Shown: positions 55,860 through 64,000 of the stretch, piece after piece | How the letters are laid out: every line of letters starts with the position of its first letter | How positions within the stretch are numbered: the first letter of the stretch is position 1 | NCBI RefSeq assembly: GCF_003711805.1 | Contig: NZ_QXCP01000004.1 | Span: 434,001-498,000, forward strand | Direction: 5' to 3' | Source of the DNA: Brachybacterium sp. EE-P12 | Lineage (GTDB): Bacteria; Actinomycetota; Actinomycetes; Actinomycetales; Dermabacteraceae | Length of the DNA: 64,000 bases | The notes under the pieces: model-generated | Database searches by the model: none | What the model was told of the DNA's origin: nothing | Seen by the model: only the letters and a program-made list of their open reading frames with translations | Program-made: the position numbers and the translations under genes

Positions 55860-57350
55860 GTGGCACGTGGCGACGGACGACTCTCCCATGACCTGCTCCC
55901 CGGCGAGAAGGGCCCCCAGGACGCCTGCGGCGTCTTCGGTGTCTTCGCCCCCGGTGAGGACGTCTCCAAACTCACCTACTACGGGCTCTACGCCCTCCAG
56001 CACCGCGGACAGGAATCTGCGGGCATCGCGACCTCCGACGGCTCCCAGATCCTGGTCTACAAGGACATGGGCCTGGTCTCGCAGGTCTTCGACGAGGCCT
56101 CCCTCGAGACGCTGCAGGGCCATATCGCGATCGGGCACACCCGCTACGCCACCACCGGCGGCTCGGTGTGGTCCAACGCCCAGCCCACCCTCGGCCCGCG
56201 CCACGAGGGCACCGTCGCCCTCGCCCACAACGGCAACCTCGTCAACACCGAGGAGCTGCTGGAGCTGATCCACGAGCGCCAGGGCACCCCCCGCGCCGGC
56301 GAGCTCGCCCGCGGCAACACCACCGACACCGCCCTGGTGACCGCGCTGCTGAACTCCGAGGGGACCCTCGCCGACTCCCTCCGCGAGGTGATGCCGCTGC
56401 TGCGCGGCGCCTACTGCTTCACGCTGATGGACGAGACCGCGCTGTACGCGGCCCGCGACCCGCAGGGCATCCGCCCGCTGGTGCTGGGCCGGCTCGAGCG
56501 CGGCTGGGTCGTCGCCTCGGAGACCGCGGCGCTGGACATCTGCGGCGCGAGCTTCGTGCGCGAGGTCGCCCCGGGCGAGATGGTGATCGTGGACGAGCAG
56601 GGCCTGCACAGCGAGCAGGTGATCGAGCCCCGCCCCAAGGGCTGCGTCTTCGAGTACGTCTACCTCGCCCGCCCCGACACCCGCATCGCCGGGCGCAGCG
56701 TGAACGAGTCCCGCGCCGAGATGGGCCGCCAGCTCGCCCGTGAGCATCCCGTCGAGGCGGACCTCGTGATCCCCACCCCGGAGTCCGGGACGCCGGCCGC
56801 GATCGGCTACGCCCAGGAGTCCGGGATCCCCTACGGGCAGGGGATGGTGAAGAACGCCTATGTGGGTCGCACCTTCATCCAGCCCAGCCAGACCATCCGC
56901 CAGCTCGGCATCCGCCTCAAGCTCAACCCCCTGCGCGAGGTGATCGCCGGCAAGCGCCTGGTGGTCATCGACGACTCGATCGTGCGCGGCAACACCCAGC
57001 GCGCCGTGGTGCGGATGCTGCGCGAGGCCGGCGCCGCCGAGGTCCATGTGCGGATCTCCTCCCCGCCGGTGCGCTGGCCCTGCTTCTACGGCATCGACTT
57101 CGCCTCGCGGGCCGAGCTGATCGCCAACGGGCTGGGCATCGAGGAGATCGCCCGCTCGCTGGGCGCGGACTCGCTGGGCTACATCTCCGAGGAGGGGATG
57201 ATCGCCGCGACCGCGCAGCCGGAGGAGCGGCTGTGCACCGCCTGCTTCTCCGGCAGGTACCCCGTCTCCCTGCCGGAGCCCGTCGCCCGGGCGCAGGGCA
57301 TCCTCCAGGCTCGTCAGGACGAGCCGGCCGTCGTCGGGAAGGACGCATGA
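55860..57350 (+). CDS. purF: Amidophosphoribosyltransferase PurF
   Basis: 496-aa enzyme that starts purine synthesis by making phosphoribosylamine from PRPP and glutamine. Cys at residue 23 (DACGVFGVF) is the glutaminase nucleophile, so a 22-residue propeptide must be removed. RGQESAGIA, NGNLVN and the PRPP site VVIDDSIVRGNT are present, as are Cys ligands of the Fe-S type (GCVFEY, RWPCFYG, CTACF). CATCAT ends 6 nt before the GTG, consistent with leaderless start. ATGA overlap with purM. Confidence 0.97.
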   Translation: MARGDGRLSHDLLPGEKGPQDACGVFGVFAPGEDVSKLTYYGLYALQHRGQESAGIATSDGSQILVYKDMGLVSQVFDEASLETLQGHIAIGHTRYATTGGSVWSNAQPTLGPRHEGTVALAHNGNLVNTEELLELIHERQGTPRAGELARGNTTDTALVTALLNSEGTLADSLREVMPLLRGAYCFTLMDETALYAARDPQGIRPLVLGRLERGWVVASETAALDICGASFVREVAPGEMVIVDEQGLHSEQVIEPRPKGCVFEYVYLARPDTRIAGRSVNESRAEMGRQLAREHPVEADLVIPTPESGTPAAIGYAQESGIPYGQGMVKNAYVGRTFIQPSQTIRQLGIRLKLNPLREVIAGKRLVVIDDSIVRGNTQRAVVRMLREAGAAEVHVRISSPPVRWPCFYGIDFASRAELIANGLGIEEIARSLGADSLGYISEEGMIAATAQPEERLCTACFSGRYPVSLPEPVARAQGILQARQDEPAVVGKDA

Positions 57351-58504
57351 ACACCACCTCTCGCTCCGCCGCCGAGGGCGCCGGGATCACCTACGCCTCC
57401 GCCGGCGTCGACACCGCCGCCGGCGACCGCGCCGTCGACCTCATGAAGGAGGCCGTCGCGGCGACCCACGGCCCGCAGGTGCTCGGCGGGATCGGCGCCT
57501 TCGCCGGCCTCGTCGACGTCTCCGCGCTGAAGGACTACCGCCGCCCCCTGCTGGCCTCCTCGACCGACGGGGTCGGCACCAAGATCGCGATCGCCCGCGC
57601 CCTGGACGTGCACGACACGATCGGCCGGGACCTCGTGGGCATGGTCGTCGACGACATCGTCGTGGTCGGAGCGGCGCCGCTGGCGATGACCGACTACATC
57701 GCCTGCGGCGCGGTGGTCCCCGAGCGGATCGCCGACATCGTGCGCGGCATCGCCGAGGGCTGCCGTCTGGCGGGCTGCGCGTTGGTGGGCGGCGAGACCG
57801 CCGAGCACCCGGGCCTGATGTCCCCCGAGGACTACGACGTCGCCGGTGCGGCGGTCGGCGTGGTCGAGGCCGATGCCCTGCTGGGTCCCGAGCGGGTGCG
57901 CCGCGGCGACGTGGTGATCGGCATGGACGCCTCGGGTCTCCACTCCAACGGCTACTCCCTCGTGCGCGCCGTGGTCTCCGCGGCGGGGCTCTCCCTCGAG
58001 CAGCACGTCCAGGACTTCGGCCGCACGCTGGGGGAGGAGCTCCTCGAGCCCACCCGCATCTACACCGCCGACCTGCTCGCCGTGCTCGGCGACGAGCGTT
58101 CCGCGGGTGCCGTCCACGCGCTCAGCCATGTCACCGGCGGCGGGCTCGCCGCGAATCTCGCCCGCGTCATGCCGCAGGGGCTCGCGGCCCGCGTGGACCG
58201 AGCCAGCTGGGAGCCGGGTGCCGTGTTCTCCCGCGTCGCCGGCTGGGGCTCGGTGCCGCAGCTGGACCTGGAGGGCACGCTGAACATGGGGGTCGGCATG
58301 GTCGCTCTCGTCGCGCAGGAGCGGGCCGACCAGGTCCTCGCCGTGCTCGCCGAGCGGGGTCTCGGTGCCCGCGCGATCGGCGAGGTCGTGGCCGAGGAGG
58401 ACCTTCCCGAGCCGGGTGCGCCGCTCGAGCACGTGGTCGCCGGGGCCAAGGGCGTCGAGGGCGGCGCGGTCATGCTCGCCGGTCAGCACCCGGGCTGGGT
58501 CTGA
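57347..58504 (+). CDS. purM: Phosphoribosylformylglycinamidine cyclo-ligase PurM
   Basis: 385-aa AIR synthetase, fifth step of purine synthesis. ITYASAGVD, STDGVGTK, VGMVVDDIVVVGAAPLAMTDYIACG, GCALVGGETAEHPG, GLHSNGYSLVR and HVTGGGLAANLARV-type sequence are diagnostic. Overlaps purF by ATGA. A strong bidirectional hairpin follows. Confidence 0.97.
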   Translation: MNTTSRSAAEGAGITYASAGVDTAAGDRAVDLMKEAVAATHGPQVLGGIGAFAGLVDVSALKDYRRPLLASSTDGVGTKIAIARALDVHDTIGRDLVGMVVDDIVVVGAAPLAMTDYIACGAVVPERIADIVRGIAEGCRLAGCALVGGETAEHPGLMSPEDYDVAGAAVGVVEADALLGPERVRRGDVVIGMDASGLHSNGYSLVRAVVSAAGLSLEQHVQDFGRTLGEELLEPTRIYTADLLAVLGDERSAGAVHALSHVTGGGLAANLARVMPQGLAARVDRASWEPGAVFSRVAGWGSVPQLDLEGTLNMGVGMVALVAQERADQVLAVLAERGLGARAIGEVVAEEDLPEPGAPLEHVVAGAKGVEGGAVMLAGQHPGWV

Positions 58505-58544
58505 GCGGAGCAGGGCGCGAGCCGATGGTCCGCAGGGAGCGCAC

Positions 58545-58585
58545 GGAGAAGGAGGGCCGACCCGGTGGGTCGACCCTCCTTCTCC
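58545..58585. terminator. Bidirectional terminator between purM and the DUF3073 gene
   Basis: 19-bp stem (GGAGAAGGAGGGCCGACCC with its complement, one mismatch) and a GGT loop; the minus-strand reading ends in a C/T-rich tract. Located 40 bp after purM. Confidence 0.85.
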
Positions 58586-58619
58586 GGCACGGGGCTCGGC
58601 GGCGCCTGCCGCGCGTCGC

Positions 58620-58820
58620 TCAGCGGCGACGCGCGGACGGGGCGTCCTCGTCGGCCCAGTCCTCTGCGTCCTCGCCCCAGTCGTCTCCATCGGCGGAGGA
58701 GGTCTCGCTCCGCTGGGACTGCAGCTCGCGCTGCAGCGCCGTGAGGTCCGTCGGCGGGCTGTAGTACTTGAGGTCCCGTGCCACCTTGGTGTGCTTGGCT
58801 TTCTGTCGGCCGCGACCCAT
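58620..58820 (-). CDS. DUF3073 family protein
   Basis: 66-aa actinobacterial protein starting MGRGRQKAKHTKVARDLKYYSP, the invariant part of the family, followed by an acidic Asp/Glu/Trp-rich half and a basic end. AGGGGG precedes the ATG. Function unknown. The 58821-59175 gap to bldC contains promoter signals for both genes but no further ORF that I can support. Confidence 0.9.
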   Translation of the reverse strand: MGRGRQKAKHTKVARDLKYYSPPTDLTALQRELQSQRSETSSADGDDWGEDAEDWADEDAPSARRR

Positions 58821-59095
58821 GGATCTGACCCCCTGTGCGTCGGGTGCCGGGTGTTCTCGACGACCCGGAGGATGGCATTAGTTTCGGAGGCCAAGACTAC
58901 ATGGTCGCCCCCGTGGACGGCGAACCGCGGCCGCCCGGACGTGCCCGACATCCCTTCGCCGGGGGGATCGACGACGCGCCCGGGAGGGCCGCTCCGAGCC
59001 GCGGCGACGTCGCAGGGGAGGGGAGGGTCACGTCTCAGGTGGAGGAATTGGGCGGATCACGGCCCGTCTTTTACCGGTGCGCAGACCTTACCGGG

Positions 59096-59101
59096 TAGTC
59101 T
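59096..59101 (+). promoter_or_regulatory. Candidate -10 for bldC
   Basis: TAGTCT, 74 bp ahead of the bldC ATG, with TTACCG 19 bp upstream as a weak -35. A leader of about 65-70 nt would follow, unlike the leaderless genes nearby. Confidence 0.35.
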
Positions 59102-59175
59102 TGTGACGGTACTCGAGTGCACTTGGGCCCTGACCCGGCTCGAGCCGTCTCCCCCAGCGAAAGGTCACCTCCTCG

Positions 59176-59406
59176 ATGAACGCTCCCACGGATCAGCACC
59201 CCGGTGGAGTGCCGGACGGGGACGACGACGCCACGGAGCTGATGACGCCCGCAGAGGTGGCGAGCATGTTCCACGTCGATCCGAAGACCGTCACGCGCTG
59301 GGCGCAGGCCGGCAAGCTGACCTACATGCGCACCCTCGGCGGCCACCGTCGCTACCGCCGCGGCGAAGTGGTGGAGCTGCTGCGGGAGAGCTCCAAGGAC
59401 GTGTGA
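59176..59406 (+). CDS. bldC: BldC-family MerR-like DNA-binding regulator
   Basis: 76-aa DNA-binding protein. A winged helix-turn-helix of the small MerR-like type occupies residues 23-70: MTPAEVASMFHVDPKTVTRWAQAGKL and GGHRRYRRGEV. An acidic N-terminal arm precedes it. In Streptomyces BldC controls the timing of development; in non-differentiating relatives the role is unclear. AAAGG lies about 12 nt before the ATG, a loose RBS. The stop overlaps the GTG of the hydrolase gene. Confidence 0.93.
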   Translation: MNAPTDQHPGGVPDGDDDATELMTPAEVASMFHVDPKTVTRWAQAGKLTYMRTLGGHRRYRRGEVVELLRESSKDV

Positions 59407-60437
59407 GCACGGACCCCGTCCTCGGGGAGGGGTACACGCTCGAGCGGATCGACCTCGGCAGCGACGACGAGGGTCCCCTCCTCGCGAGCCTCGTCCATCG
59501 CGAGCCCGCCCCCCGCGACCTGCCCGGCGGGCCGGGAACGCCGCCGCTCCTCCTCATGCACGGCTGGTCCGACTACGTCTTCGACCGGGACCTGATGGAC
59601 CATCTGGGCCGTCGCGGCCATGACGTGTGGGGACTGGACCTGCGCAAGTACGGGCGCAGCCTCCTGCCCGGGCAGACGCCCACCGAGATCGACCACCTCA
59701 GCCGCTACGACACCGAGATCGGCGCGGCGCTGCGCCGCATCGGCCACGAGCGGCCGCCGGTGGTGCTGGCCCACTCCACGGGAGGTCTCACCGCGGCGCT
59801 CTACGCGCTGCGCCACCCGGGCCGTGTGCGGGGCCTCGCCCTGAACTCCCCCTGGATCGAGATGCATCTGGGCCCGGGCGCGCGTGCGCTCCTGGAGGCG
59901 CCGGTGCGGCTGCTCGCCGAGATGCTGGGGCAGCGGCCCATCCTGCCCCAGGGAAGCGACCACTATGCCCGCACCACCCATCGCGCGCTCGGCGGCGACT
60001 ATGAGTACGACCTCTCGCTGAAGCCGCCCGGCGGGCACCGCTTCCCCGCCACCACCCTCAACGCCGTGCTGGACGGTCAACGACGACTGGCCGCCGCCGG
60101 TCCCCTCGCCGCGCCCGTGCTCGTGATGCACTCCGCGCACAGCCGGCTCACGCCCCGCTTCGACGAGCGGATGCTGCATGCCGACTCCGTGCTGGACGTG
60201 CGCTCGCTGGCGGCCGCCGCACGGAGGCTCGGGCCCCGGGTGCGGATCGTCCCGATCGCCGGGGCGCGGCACGACGTCTTCCTCTCCGCCCCCGCGGTGC
60301 GGGCGCGGGCGATCGCCGTCCTGGACGACTGGCTGGCGACGGACCTGCTCGCAGCCCCTACGATGCCGGGGGCGGGCCGCACCGCGGGGGACGGCGCCCC
60401 CGCTCCCGAGGACCAGGCAGAAGGAGGATCGCGATGA
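59403..60437 (+). CDS. Alpha/beta hydrolase (serine hydrolase, lysophospholipase-like)
   Basis: 344 aa. Oxyanion strand LLLMHGWSDYVFDRDLMDHLGRRG, nucleophile elbow HSTGG, acid in the VLVMHSAHS region and catalytic His in IAGARHDVFLS. This set resembles the S33/lysophospholipase group. GTG start overlaps the bldC stop, so the two are co-translated. A Pro/Ala/Gly-rich tail ends the protein. Substrate unknown. Confidence 0.85.
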   Translation: MSTDPVLGEGYTLERIDLGSDDEGPLLASLVHREPAPRDLPGGPGTPPLLLMHGWSDYVFDRDLMDHLGRRGHDVWGLDLRKYGRSLLPGQTPTEIDHLSRYDTEIGAALRRIGHERPPVVLAHSTGGLTAALYALRHPGRVRGLALNSPWIEMHLGPGARALLEAPVRLLAEMLGQRPILPQGSDHYARTTHRALGGDYEYDLSLKPPGGHRFPATTLNAVLDGQRRLAAAGPLAAPVLVMHSAHSRLTPRFDERMLHADSVLDVRSLAAAARRLGPRVRIVPIAGARHDVFLSAPAVRARAIAVLDDWLATDLLAAPTMPGAGRTAGDGAPAPEDQAEGGSR

Positions 60438-60955
60438 GCGCGGACGCCCGGGCCCTGCGCGGCCTCGCCGAGGCCCAGCGCCGCGCCGCCGACCGCCTCA
60501 CCCTGCTGCGCCTGCGCCTGGCGAACACCCTGGCTGACGCCGCCCGCTCCGAGGACCCGCAGCTGAGAGAGATCGGTGCGCGTGCCCATGAGCGCTGGAC
60601 GCTCGAGGAGCACCCCGAGCTGGGCCGCCTCGCCGCCGGGCTGCGCGCCGCGGCGACGCGCCTCGACGACGCCGCGGTCCTCGCCGAGCGTCGCAGCGGC
60701 AGACGCCTCGGCGGATACACCGGGGCGGGGTTCCTGGGCCGCGGAGAGGAGGCCAGCCGCCACGTGCACGAGGTCGCCTCCTTCGTCGGCACCGAGCATG
60801 GGGCGAGCATCGGCGGCTACCCGCTGCGGCCCGGCGCCCACGAGGGGCTGCTCGCCCACCCCTCGTACACCCTCGGCATCGAGACCCCGGACTTCGACGA
60901 CGAGGCCGACGGAGCTGACGGGCGCGACGGGTCCGACGGCACGGTCGGGTCCTGA
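60434..60955 (+). CDS. Hypothetical helical protein
   Basis: 173 aa. The first two thirds are Ala/Arg/Leu-rich helices (RGLAEAQRRAADRLTLLRLRLANTLADAARS-type heptads), then YTGAGFLGRGEEASRHVHEVASFVGTEHGASIGGYPLRPGAH. The C-terminus is Asp/Gly-rich and probably disordered. ATGA overlap with the hydrolase gene, completing a bldC-hydrolase-hypothetical unit. Not recognised. Confidence 0.72.
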   Translation: MSADARALRGLAEAQRRAADRLTLLRLRLANTLADAARSEDPQLREIGARAHERWTLEEHPELGRLAAGLRAAATRLDDAAVLAERRSGRRLGGYTGAGFLGRGEEASRHVHEVASFVGTEHGASIGGYPLRPGAHEGLLAHPSYTLGIETPDFDDEADGADGRDGSDGTVGS

Positions 60956-61006
60956 GCCCGCGCCGCTCGTCGGCGCGGCCTCGCGCGGGCCGGGGTGCGC
61001 GCCGCG

Positions 61007-62107
61007 TCAGTCCGCCGCGGCCCGGCTCGGCACCCGGGCGAGCGCGAGGGCGACCGCGGCGCCGCCGGCCAGCAGCGGCACCACCAGCATCGCCACCAGC
61101 AGCAGGAGCATCGCGGCGGCGGCGTCGGCCGAGGCGACTCCGAGCGCCACCAGCACGGCCCCGCTCACGGTCTCGGAGATCCCGGCCCCGCCGGGCGTCA
61201 GCGGCACGAGCGCGAGCACTCGCCCCAGGGCGAAGACCGCGAGCGTGAACAGCAGCGGGACCTCGGCGCCGACCGCCTCGATCGCGAGCCACAGCGCCGC
61301 CCACTGCGCAGCGCGCGCAGCGAGCGTGGGCAGCGCGAGCGCCACCGCACGTCCGCGCAGCATCCCCACCAGAGCGTCCCGCTGACGCAGCACCTCCGCA
61401 GCGGTCCCCCCGGGCACCAGCCCCTCGGCACGGGAGAGCAGCACCGTGAGCACTCCGCGCCGCAGCAGCACCGCGCAGAGGATCAGGGCCAGCGCGGCTC
61501 CCGCGACGGCGAGGAGAGCGGCCCACAGCCAGCCGGTCCGCAGGGAGATCGCGGGTGTCACCGCGGAGCCGAGCAGGAGGGCGCCGCCGCCCAGCAGCGG
61601 GACCAGGACCGAGGTGAGCGCCATCTCGACCAGCGACGCGGCGAGGATCCCCGTGACCACGACCGGGAGCGCGATCCCGGCGCGGCGCAGGATCCAGGCG
61701 AGCAGGCCGAGCCCGAGCACGGACCCGCCGGGCAGGGCGAGCGACGCGCCCTGAGAGGCGGTGTGGCCGAGCAGGGTCGTGCGGTAGCGCGCCCCCGGCA
61801 CCGCGGTGCGGACCGTCATCGCCTCCAGCAGCAGCGCGGTCGCACCGAGCACGACCATCGCCGGCAGGGCCCAGAACGGCAGGCCCCCGACCGTCGCGGC
61901 GATCCGCGACCAGCTCGCGCCGGTGGCCCACGGCAGCCCCCAGCCCAGCAGGGCGAGCACGAGCAGGCCCGAGCAGACTGCGGCGAGGAGGCGACCGGCC
62001 CCGGGCCGCGCGGGCGGGGCGGCGCCGAGATCCTCGGAGAGGAGCGCCAGGTGCTCGTCGGACGGGTCCGAGGGAGGGTCCTGGGGGCCGGGAGGTGCCG
62101 CTGACAT
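61007..62107 (-). CDS. UPF0104 / lysylphosphatidylglycerol synthase-type membrane protein
   Basis: 366 aa with an N-terminal Pro/Asp-rich tail and about eight membrane helices. LALPGGSVLGLGLLAWILRRAGI, LVPLTPGGAGISETVSGAVLVALG and AMLLLLVAMLVVPLLAGG match the conserved pattern of AglD/UPF0104 transmembrane proteins, where PGGAGISE is typical. The soluble transferase domain of MprF is absent. GAGAAT on the minus strand ends 6 nt before the ATG. Lipid-linked transfer or flipping is possible. Confidence 0.8.
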   Translation of the reverse strand: MSAAPPGPQDPPSDPSDEHLALLSEDLGAAPPARPGAGRLLAAVCSGLLVLALLGWGLPWATGASWSRIAATVGGLPFWALPAMVVLGATALLLEAMTVRTAVPGARYRTTLLGHTASQGASLALPGGSVLGLGLLAWILRRAGIALPVVVTGILAASLVEMALTSVLVPLLGGGALLLGSAVTPAISLRTGWLWAALLAVAGAALALILCAVLLRRGVLTVLLSRAEGLVPGGTAAEVLRQRDALVGMLRGRAVALALPTLAARAAQWAALWLAIEAVGAEVPLLFTLAVFALGRVLALVPLTPGGAGISETVSGAVLVALGVASADAAAAMLLLLVAMLVVPLLAGGAAVALALARVPSRAAAD

Positions 62108-62167
62108 GCGGCGATTCTCGCACGCACGGGTGAGGACCTTCCCAGACCGAGGATCTAACATCGTGTC

Positions 62168-62503
62168 ATGTCCTTCCTGATCTCGCTCTTCGTCGTCCTG
62201 CACATGATCTGCTGGGCCGTGGCGCTCGGCACCTGGGTCGCCTCCGCCCGCACACGAGTCCCCAACAAGGGGATGGCTCACGCCACCGCCGGTGCGCTCG
62301 TGTTCGGCATCGTCCTGGCCGCCCTGGTCTCGATCGGCGGCGACCCGAACCACATGAAGCTCGGCATCAAGCTGCTGATCTCGATCGTCGCCGTGGTCCT
62401 CGCCTACGTCGCGAACAAGAAGCAGACCGAGACGCCGTCGGCCGTCTGGTTCGGCATCCCCGCCGCGATCCTCGTCAACATCGTCGTCGCGGTCTTCGTC
62501 TGA
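62168..62503 (+). CDS. Small four-TM membrane protein, unknown function
   Basis: 111 aa made of four helices: FLISLFVVLHMICWAVALG, AGALVFGIVLAALVSIG, LGIKLLISIVAVVLAYVA and FGIPAAILVNIVVAVFV. TAACAT ends 6 nt before the ATG (leaderless). It is divergent from the UPF0104-type gene, with 60 bp between them. The terminator hairpin at 62551-62582 follows. Not recognised. Confidence 0.78.
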   Translation: MSFLISLFVVLHMICWAVALGTWVASARTRVPNKGMAHATAGALVFGIVLAALVSIGGDPNHMKLGIKLLISIVAVVLAYVANKKQTETPSAVWFGIPAAILVNIVVAVFV

Positions 62504-62550
62504 GCCCGGACCCGTCGGACCTCTCCTCCACGACGACCGCTCGCCCCCAC

Positions 62551-62582
62551 GGGGCCCGGCAGCGCACGCGCTGTCGGGCCCC
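62551..62582 (+). terminator. Terminator hairpin ahead of pcrA
   Basis: GGGGCCCGGCAGCG pairs with CGCTGTCGGGCCCC (one wobble) around a 4-nt loop, 47 bp after the small membrane protein gene. Confidence 0.75.
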
Positions 62583-62602
62583 GCGCCTATCCTGGAGGCC
62601 TC

Positions 62603-64000
62603 ATGAGCTCACTCTTCGACGACCTCTCGCTGCCCGACGCCTTCCGCCGCCTGGACGGGGTGCGGGTGCACCCTGCGACCTCGCCGCACGAGGAGCCGCC
62701 GCGAGAGGAAGAACCTCCCGTCGACGAGGAGCCGCCCCACGAGGAGGAGCCTCCCTACGACGAGCTCCCGCCCGTCGACGACCGCCCGGTGCCCGTCCCG
62801 TCCCGGCCCGGCCCGGCGCGCGCCGGAGGCCCCGGGCTCGACGAGCTCGTGGACGGACTGAACCCGGCCCAGCGCGAGGCCGTCGAGCACCGCGGCAGCC
62901 CCCTGCTGATCGTGGCGGGCGCCGGCTCCGGGAAGACCCGCGTGCTCACCCGCCGCATCGCCCACCTGCTGCGCACCGGGGAGGCGATGCCCGGCGAGAT
63001 CCTCGCGATCACCTTCACGAACAAGGCCGCGGCCGAGATGCGCGAGCGCGTCGAGGAGCTCGTCGGCCCCGCCGCGCGCTCCATGTGGGTCTCCACCTTC
63101 CACAGCGCCTGCGTGCGGATCCTGCGCCGTGACGCCGCCGCGGCCGGTCTGAAGAGCTCCTTCACCATCTACGACAGCGCGGACTCGCTGCGGCTGATCA
63201 CCACGATCGCCAAGGACCTCCAGCTGGACACCAAGAAGCACGCCCCCCGCGCGCTCGCCTCGCGGATCTCCACGCTGAAGAACGACCTGACGGACCCGAT
63301 CGACTTCGCCGACCAGGCCGAGAGCGCGAAGAACCCCTTCGAGAAGACTCTCGCGAAGATCTACACGAACTACACCGAGCGCCTCCGGCAGGCCAATGCG
63401 GTGGACTTCGACGACCTCATCGGCCTCACCGTCGCCCTGCTGCGGGACAACCCCGCGATCCGCGAGGGCTACCGGCGCCGCTTCCGCCACCTGCTGGTGG
63501 ACGAGTACCAGGACACCAACATCGCCCAGTACCAGCTGGTGCGCGAGCTGGTGGGGGAGGACCCGCGCGCCGACCTCACGGTGGTGGGCGACTCGGACCA
63601 GTCGATCTACGCCTTCCGCGGCGCGACGATCCGCAACATCATCGAGTTCGAGCAGGACTTCCCCTCGGCCCGCACCATCGTGCTCGAGCAGAACTACCGC
63701 TCCACCCAGAACATCCTCACCGCCGCGAACGCCGTGATCGAGGAGAACCGGGGACGGCGCGAGAAGAACCTGTGGACCGATCAGGGCGAGGGCGAGCAGA
63801 TCACCCTCTACGTCGCCGACGACGAGCAGTCCGAGGCCCGCTACATCGGCCGCCAGATCGATGCGCTCGTGGACGACGGGCGCCGCGCCGGGGACATCGC
63901 GATCTTCTACCGCGCCAACGCCCAGTCCCGCGCGCTCGAGGACCAGCTGATCCGGGTGGGGCTGCCCTATCGCGTGGTGGGCGGCACCCGCTTCTACGAG
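62603..64000 (+). CDS. pcrA: UvrD/PcrA superfamily I DNA helicase (3' partial)
   Basis: First 466 codons of a 3'-5' helicase; the frame is open at the right edge. Q motif LNPAQREAVEH, Walker A AGAGSGKTRVL, motif Ia ITFTNKAAAEMRERV, motif II LLVDEYQDTN, motif III VVGDSDQSIYAFRGA and motif IV LEQNYRSTQNIL are visible. The first 75 residues are an extension with repeated Glu-Pro-Pro units, longer than in typical PcrA. GGAGG lies 3 nt or so ahead of the ATG; TATCCT precedes it. Expected to act in nucleotide excision repair and replication restart. Confidence 0.95.
   Translation, partial: MSSLFDDLSLPDAFRRLDGVRVHPATSPHEEPPREEEPPVDEEPPHEEEPPYDELPPVDDRPVPVPSRPGPARAGGPGLDELVDGLNPAQREAVEHRGSPLLIVAGAGSGKTRVLTRRIAHLLRTGEAMPGEILAITFTNKAAAEMRERVEELVGPAARSMWVSTFHSACVRILRRDAAAAGLKSSFTIYDSADSLRLITTIAKDLQLDTKKHAPRALASRISTLKNDLTDPIDFADQAESAKNPFEKTLAKIYTNYTERLRQANAVDFDDLIGLTVALLRDNPAIREGYRRRFRHLLVDEYQDTNIAQYQLVRELVGEDPRADLTVVGDSDQSIYAFRGATIRNIIEFEQDFPSARTIVLEQNYRSTQNILTAANAVIEENRGRREKNLWTDQGEGEQITLYVADDEQSEARYIGRQIDALVDDGRRAGDIAIFYRANAQSRALEDQLIRVGLPYRVVGGTRFYE

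Overview
The window is about 70% GC by eye, gene-dense, and carries only bacterial housekeeping and nutrient-uptake genes. The gene set (BldC-type regulator, DUF3073, DUF3151, DUF3817, sterol-carrier-like protein, GuaB3, DtxR-type iron box, HtaA surface proteins), frequent GTG starts and many leaderless promoters point to a high-GC Gram-positive actinobacterium. A Brachybacterium-like member of the Micrococcales is my best guess (inference, not demonstrated). No tRNA, rRNA, insertion sequence, prophage or CRISPR array was seen, so this looks like a core chromosomal segment.

Layout. 1-3.7 kb: the end of an oligopeptide ABC transporter operon (fused double ATPase, then a family 5 lipoprotein). 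3.8-10 kb: a molybdenum cofactor cluster, with a rhodanese-tailed MoeB, moaD and moaA on the minus strand, and divergent moeA-moaC-(mogA::moaE). 10-13.5 kb: a metallophosphoesterase, a small ORF, and groES-groEL behind two CIRCE elements. 13.6-23.3 kb: two membrane proteins around an RluA-type enzyme, a PiT phosphate transporter with a poly-Asp loop, guaB, a VOC protein, an exonuclease and guaB3.

23.4-34.2 kb is the most unusual region, an iron/heme acquisition locus. A minus-strand run hmuT-hmuU-hmuV-htaA with ATGA overlaps is followed by an HtaA protein with a WxL-like C-terminal domain and by a DUF916 (WxL-interacting-like) membrane protein. A heme oxygenase diverges from hmuT across a region holding a DtxR-like box and an operator-like palindrome. 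All three HtaA domains lack the usual heme-binding histidine.

34.2-42 kb: DUF488, a RibD-like reductase, ackA-pta, SURF1, DUF3817 and guaA. 42-52 kb: a double-GNAT protein, a DHA2-type MFS pump with a divergent TetR regulator, an acyltransferase-like protein, a HerA-like ATPase, phosphoglycerate mutase, a HAD phosphatase, dtd and a kinase-fold protein. 52-58.5 kb: DUF3151, purA, a sterol-carrier-like protein, cutC, a small membrane protein and purF-purM. 58.6-64 kb: DUF3073, bldC coupled to an alpha/beta hydrolase, membrane proteins, and the 5' two-thirds of a PcrA/UvrD helicase that leaves the window.

Purine synthesis recurs (guaB, guaB3, guaA, purA, purF, purM). About fifteen genes have a TANNNT-like hexamer ending 6-7 nt before the start codon, implying widespread leaderless transcription; this decided several start choices (pta, guaB3, tetR).
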